Shown here piece by piece: positions 6,133-8,822 of a DNA stretch of 8,822 nucleotides; position 1 is the stretch's first letter; each line of letters starts with the position of its first letter. A program made the position numbers and the translations under genes. The DNA lies in the NCBI GenBank assembly GCA_019236085.1, contig JAFAJR010000157.1, positions 1 to 8,822 on the forward strand, written 5' to 3'. Below the pieces are notes generated by a model. The model was given only the letters and a program-made list of their open reading frames with translations. It was not told the DNA's origin and did no database searches. The DNA comes from Candidatus Dormiibacterota bacterium (GTDB lineage Bacteria; Chloroflexota; Dormibacteria; Aeolococcales; Aeolococcaceae).

Positions 6133-6768
6133 ATGAGCGACCCGCTGGCGGCACTGCAGGCGCGCCACCGCCGCTGCCACCGCTGTGTGGATGCCGGCTT
6201 CATTCCGGTCGCCCGGCCGGTGTTCAGCGGCGCTGCGGGGCAGCGAGTCCTGCTGGTCGGCCAGGCTCCGGGGCCGGTCGAGGTGGACGAGCACCGGCCC
6301 TTCGCAGGCAGGGCGGGGCGGCAGCTGATGCGCTGGTTTCAGCGCGCCGGCTTCGAGTCGGAGGCCGAGGTACGGCGACGTGTCTACATGACCTCGATGA
6401 CCACCTGCTTTCCAGGACGCAACGCCGCAGGCACCGGCGACCGCCGCCCGTCGGCGCGCGAGGTGACGCTCTGCGCTCCGTGGCTCGACTCGGTGCTGGC
6501 GCTGCTGCAGCCGCGCATCATCATTCCTGTCGGTTCGCTGGCGCTGAGCCGGTTTCTTCCAGCGCTTCGCCTCGACGACTGCGTCGGGCGTGTCTTCGGC
6601 GCCGACGGGATGGAGGTGCGGCTGCCGCCGCCGAGCGATGCCGGCCGCGTGCTGGTTCCGCTTCCGCATCCGTCCGGCCAGAGCCGCTGGCTCAACGATC
6701 CATCACGCGCAGCACTGCTGGACCACGCGTTGCTGCTGCTGCGAGACCTCCTGGGGTGGGCGGTATGA
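6133..6768 (+). CDS. Uracil-DNA glycosylase family protein (Fe-S type)
   Basis: Enzymes of this superfamily excise uracil from DNA to start base-excision repair. The 211-residue protein shows the water-activating/base-binding loop as VGQAPGPVE (42-50), followed by RPFAGRAG (55-62). These resemble the family-4 pattern GEAPG with Arg-Pro-Phe-x-Gly-Arg-x-Gly, but with Gln44 in place of Glu. The second conserved loop is PLPHPSGQSRW, with His179 in the DNA-intercalation motif. Cys15, Cys18, Cys92 and Cys114 are spaced as the ligands of the 4Fe-4S cluster of family 4/5 enzymes. The segment SMTTCFPGR (88-96) leads to the third cysteine. The ATG at 6133 is chosen because the Cys15-Cys18 pair needs this N-terminus; no clear Shine-Dalgarno is seen. 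It is the first gene of the plus-strand series. Its exact subfamily is uncertain. Confidence 0.88.
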   Translation: MSDPLAALQARHRRCHRCVDAGFIPVARPVFSGAAGQRVLLVGQAPGPVEVDEHRPFAGRAGRQLMRWFQRAGFESEAEVRRRVYMTSMTTCFPGRNAAGTGDRRPSAREVTLCAPWLDSVLALLQPRIIIPVGSLALSRFLPALRLDDCVGRVFGADGMEVRLPPPSDAGRVLVPLPHPSGQSRWLNDPSRAALLDHALLLLRDLLGWAV

Positions 6769-6769
6769 T
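6764..6769 (+). promoter_or_regulatory. Possible -10 element for a leaderless start at 6778
   Basis: TATGAT matches five of six consensus positions and ends eight bases before the GTG at 6778, the spacing expected when transcription begins at the start codon. It overlaps the glycosylase stop codon. No convincing -35 hexamer lies 16-18 bases upstream, so this is tentative. Confidence 0.35.
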
Positions 6770-6777
6770 CGCCCGGC

Positions 6778-7254
6778 GTGCCCGACCCCACCGGACAGAC
6801 CCCTGCGCCCGCCGAACCGCAGGCCGCACTGAAGACGCCGGAGGACATCCTCGAGCGCATCTTCACGCCCACTCCCAAGGCGTCGCCTGCCGAACAGGCC
6901 GAGCGCGCCCTGCGGCGTCCCAAGCAGCTCATCTACTGCGCCATCGCCAACCGCAACTTCTTCTGGCGGCAGCACATCACCAAGTTCGTGCTGGACGAGG
7001 GGCACGTGCCGCTGGTCCCGTTCATGATGTTCGACTACTACCTGCTGCACACAGTGCCGAAGGACGTTGTGCGCGAGGCGTGCAACAACCTCATCGTGCG
7101 CAGCGACCAGATGTGGGTGTTCGGCGCGATGTCCCTCGGCGTCAAGGTGCAGGTGGGCATCGCCAAACGGCTGAAGAAACCGCTGCGCTTCTACGATGTG
7201 ACCGACATGCCGTACCGCGTGGTGAACGTGCCGGAGGCGATGCTCGAGACATGA
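6778..7254 (+). CDS. Nucleoside 2-deoxyribosyltransferase-like protein
   Basis: This is a 158-residue soluble protein. After a Pro/Ala-rich N-terminal region (1-48) it has a strand IYCAIANRNFF (52-62), a helix, and GHVPLVPFMMFDYYL (75-89). It then has SDQMWVFGAMSLGVKVQVGIAKRL, spanning residues 109-132. The order strand, helix, Gly-His-x-Pro-x-x-Pro-Phe, Asp-x-x-Trp-x-Phe-Gly, Gly-x-x-x-x-x-Gly-x-Ala-x-x-x-x-Lys-Pro resembles the Rossmann-like nucleoside 2-deoxyribosyltransferase/DUF4406 group. In that group a Glu normally sits where Gln125 is found here, so catalysis of the usual kind is doubtful. Assignment is by motif resemblance only. The GTG at 6778 begins nine bases after the glycosylase stop, without a Shine-Dalgarno sequence. 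Next to a uracil glycosylase, a role linked to modified nucleosides or damaged nucleotides is plausible but unproven. Confidence 0.75.
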   Translation: MPDPTGQTPAPAEPQAALKTPEDILERIFTPTPKASPAEQAERALRRPKQLIYCAIANRNFFWRQHITKFVLDEGHVPLVPFMMFDYYLLHTVPKDVVREACNNLIVRSDQMWVFGAMSLGVKVQVGIAKRLKKPLRFYDVTDMPYRVVNVPEAMLET

Positions 7255-7267
7255 GGCGCGCGTCGCG

Positions 7268-7861
7268 ATGATCGTGGTTTGGATCGTCGTCATCATCGTC
7301 GTGCTGCTGGCGCTGTACGTCGCCTTCCGCTTCAACGCCATGGTCCGCTTGCGGACGCGGACCCAGGAGGCGTGGTCGGACATCGATGTGGAGCTGAAAC
7401 GGCGGCACGACCTCATCCCGAACCTGGTGAGCACCGTGCAGGGCTACGCGGCGCATGAGCGCACGGTGTTCGAGGAGGTCACGCAGGCACGCACCAACGC
7501 CGTCTCGGCCGCGCAGACCGGGAGCCCCGCGGTGATGGCCGGCGCCGAGGATGCGCTCACCACGTCGCTGGGCCGGCTCATGGCGGTGGCGGAGAACTAT
7601 CCGCAGCTGCAGGCGGTGCAGGTCTTCCTCAACCTGCAGGAGCAGCTCACCACCACCGAGGACAAGGTGGAATTCTCGCGCCGCTACTACAACGCCAATG
7701 TGCGCGATTTCAACAGCGCGCTGCAGCGTTTTCCCACAAACCTCATCGCGTCGGGCCTCGGCTTCACACCGTTCCAGTTCTTCCAGGCCGCGGATTCTGA
7801 GCGTGCGGCGCCACAGGTGCAGTTCGCGACGCCGCCCGCCGCACCGCCTGCTGCGTCGTAA
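7268..7861 (+). CDS. lemA: LemA family protein
   Basis: This is a membrane-anchored protein with one N-terminal hydrophobic helix (residues 1-20, rich in Ile and Val) and a long helical body, the standard LemA plan. Family signatures are AWSDIDVELKRRHDLIPNLV (35-54), VQGYAAHE (57-64), VTQAR (71-75), AENYPQLQAVQVFLNLQEQL (108-127), TEDKVEFSRRYYNANV (130-145) and FNSALQRFP (148-156). The tail after about 175 is Pro/Ala-rich and not conserved. At 197 residues it is of normal length. The molecular role of LemA is poorly defined; it is often linked to envelope functions. Common partners such as TPM-domain proteins or M48 peptidases are absent here. The gene starts 13 bases after the preceding stop, with a weak GAGG at 7253-7256, 11 bases upstream of the ATG. 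Confidence 0.95.
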   Translation: MIVVWIVVIIVVLLALYVAFRFNAMVRLRTRTQEAWSDIDVELKRRHDLIPNLVSTVQGYAAHERTVFEEVTQARTNAVSAAQTGSPAVMAGAEDALTTSLGRLMAVAENYPQLQAVQVFLNLQEQLTTTEDKVEFSRRYYNANVRDFNSALQRFPTNLIASGLGFTPFQFFQAADSERAAPQVQFATPPAAPPAAS

Positions 7862-7869
7862 CGGATCGC

Positions 7870-8733
7870 GTGGCCTGCGACTGGCTACTGGTCGACGGCT
7901 CGAGCTCCATCTTTCGCGCCTTCTACGCGGTCCCGGCAAGCGTTCGCGCTCCCGACGGCCGGCAGGTCAACGCCGTGCGAGGGTTCCTGGAGACCCTGGC
8001 GCGGCTGATCACAACGCGACGGCCGCGCCGTCTCGCAGTCGCCAGCGACATCGACTGGCGTCCGGCGTGGCGTGTGGAGCTGCTGCCCTCGTACAAGCTG
8101 CACCGCGTCCCCGAGCCGATTCCACCGGCGCTGGAACCGCAGATGCCCGTCATCGAGGAGCTGCTCTCCGCGATCGGCGTCGACATGCAGGGTGTGGCCG
8201 ACTACGAGGCCGAGGATGTCATCGCTTCCTGGACCGCGCGCATCGACGGAACTGTGGAAATCGCCAGCGGTGACCGCGACCTCTTCGCGCTCGTCGAGAG
8301 CGATCGCATCGTGGTGCTCTACCCGGAAAAGGGTGGCCTGGCTGTGGTGGACGAGGCGGAGGTGTCGAGGCGTTATGGCGTTCCCGGCCGCCGCTACGCG
8401 GACTTCGCGGTGCTGCGCGGCGACCCGTCGGACGGACTGCCCGGCCTCAAGGGCGTCGGCGCCGTCTCCGCCGCGCAGCTGATCAAGCGGCATGGCGGAA
8501 TAGAAGCCATGCTGCGTGACACGTCGGTGGGCGAGCTGCAGCGCGAGTACCTTACCAAGGCAATGCAGGTGGTGCAGCCGGTCCGTCACCTTGAGGTGTC
8601 CTTGCCGCCGGGAAGGCGCGAACAGTATCCAGAGGATGCCAACGCCACTGACGCGCTGGCCGAGCAGCACGGGGTGCGCAACGCCGTCGGCCACCTGGTC
8701 ACTGCGCTGGGCTCGATGGTGAGCGATGCGTGA
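7870..8733 (+). CDS. Stand-alone 5'-3' exonuclease (PolA N-terminal/FEN-like)
   Basis: This 287-residue protein corresponds to the 5' nuclease part of DNA polymerase I without a polymerase. Such proteins trim flaps and RNA primers or act in repair. Visible metal-site and structural motifs are LLVDGSS (6-12, Asp9), DIDWRPAWR (60-68), LPSYKLHR (72-79, the helical arch basic motif), YEAEDVIAS (112-120), SGDRDLFALV (133-142, Asp135 and Asp137) and LRGDPSDGLPGLKGVG (182-197, Asp185 and Asp188, entering the helix-3-turn-helix). The usual Glu-Ala-Asp-Asp is Glu-Ala-Glu-Asp here (113-116), a conservative change at one likely metal ligand. The GTG at 7870 is chosen because Asp9 needs this N-terminus; it lies eight bases after the lemA stop. 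The end overlaps the next gene by eight bases. Confidence 0.92.
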   Translation: MACDWLLVDGSSSIFRAFYAVPASVRAPDGRQVNAVRGFLETLARLITTRRPRRLAVASDIDWRPAWRVELLPSYKLHRVPEPIPPALEPQMPVIEELLSAIGVDMQGVADYEAEDVIASWTARIDGTVEIASGDRDLFALVESDRIVVLYPEKGGLAVVDEAEVSRRYGVPGRRYADFAVLRGDPSDGLPGLKGVGAVSAAQLIKRHGGIEAMLRDTSVGELQREYLTKAMQVVQPVRHLEVSLPPGRREQYPEDANATDALAEQHGVRNAVGHLVTALGSMVSDA

Positions 8734-8822
8734 GGCTGCACCGGATCCGCCCAAGGGTCTCGATGAGAAGGCGACGCTGAGCGCGTTTCTCGACTGGTAC
8801 CGCGACGTCGTGGTGCGGAAGG
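8726..8822 (+). CDS. DinB/DUF664-like protein (3' end missing)
   Basis: Only 32 codons are visible before the right edge. The N-terminus reads GLDEKATLSAFLDWYRDVVV (11-30). This closely resembles the first helix of DinB/DUF664 four-helix-bundle proteins, which typically begin with an acidic-Arg/Lys-x-Thr-Leu-x-x-Phe-Leu-Asp-Trp pattern. Members include thiol-dependent (mycothiol or bacillithiol) transferases and many uncharacterised proteins. The metal-binding histidines would lie beyond the window, so activity cannot be judged. The ATG at 8726 overlaps the exonuclease stop by eight bases, indicating co-transcription. The assignment rests on one helix only. Confidence 0.6.
   Translation, partial: MREAAPDPPKGLDEKATLSAFLDWYRDVVVRK

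Noticed and set aside
6073..6669. Upstream extension of the small membrane protein frame on the minus strand
   Set aside because: It runs antisense to the uracil glycosylase gene; a promoter and the ATG at 6072 mark the more likely start.
7142..8754. Long minus-strand frames opposite lemA and the exonuclease
   Set aside because: Both plus-strand proteins carry full sets of family motifs; the minus-strand translations are Arg/His-rich with no recognisable features.
1..8822. tRNA genes, CRISPR arrays, insertion sequences, integrase or attachment sites
   Set aside because: No cloverleaf, regularly spaced repeats, transposase motifs or flanking duplications were seen; nothing in the window supports a mobile element.

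Overview
This is a GC-rich, gene-dense window. The genes are short and tightly spaced, with frequent GTG starts and stop/start overlaps. The gene families point to an actinobacterium or a related high-GC soil lineage such as Dormibacterota: a DrrA/DrrB-type drug exporter, an SCO1664-type kinase-fold protein, a stand-alone 5'-3' exonuclease, and the start of a DinB/DUF664-like protein. This placement is an inference from family content. No rRNA or other marker gene is present to confirm it.

Layout. (1) Positions 2-1240 (+) hold the 3' part of a large ABC-2 type permease built of two similar halves; its 5' end lies outside the window. (2) Positions 1212-2381 (-) hold a TetR-family regulator that converges on that permease. 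It has an unusual C-terminal extension of repeated beta-strand units with Ser-Gly turns, resembling DUF4097/toastrack domains. (3) A 112-bp divergent region (2382-2493) carries a near-consensus promoter, TTGACA-N17-TAGCAT, with a CTAAC-ATC-GTTAG inverted repeat in its spacer. (4) This promoter leads into a translationally coupled ABC exporter pair, the ATPase at 2494-3453 and the permease at 3450-4259. A four-helix orphan membrane protein follows at 4297-4737. (5) Two stable hairpins built from repeated GGGGGA/TCCCCC blocks (4747-4828) separate this unit from a two-gene minus-strand unit: a two-helix membrane protein (6072-5707) and an SCO1664-type PI3/4-kinase-fold protein (5694-4834). (6) From 6133 to the right edge runs a compact plus-strand series: an Fe-S type uracil-DNA glycosylase family protein, a nucleoside-deoxyribosyltransferase-like protein, LemA, a 5'-3' exonuclease and a DinB/DUF664-like protein cut by the edge.

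How the parts may work together. The regulator, the operator inside the promoter and the exporter form a classic repressor-controlled efflux module. What is not classic is the regulator's sensor part: a shortened TetR ligand domain followed by a beta-solenoid-like module of roughly 180 residues. This is the best candidate in the window for something undescribed. The right-hand cluster mixes DNA or nucleotide maintenance genes (uracil glycosylase, 5' nuclease, nucleoside-like enzyme) with LemA. Its genes mostly lack good Shine-Dalgarno sequences, unlike the exporter genes.

No tRNA, rRNA, CRISPR array, insertion sequence or integrase was seen. No gene-free stretch exceeds 300 bases.
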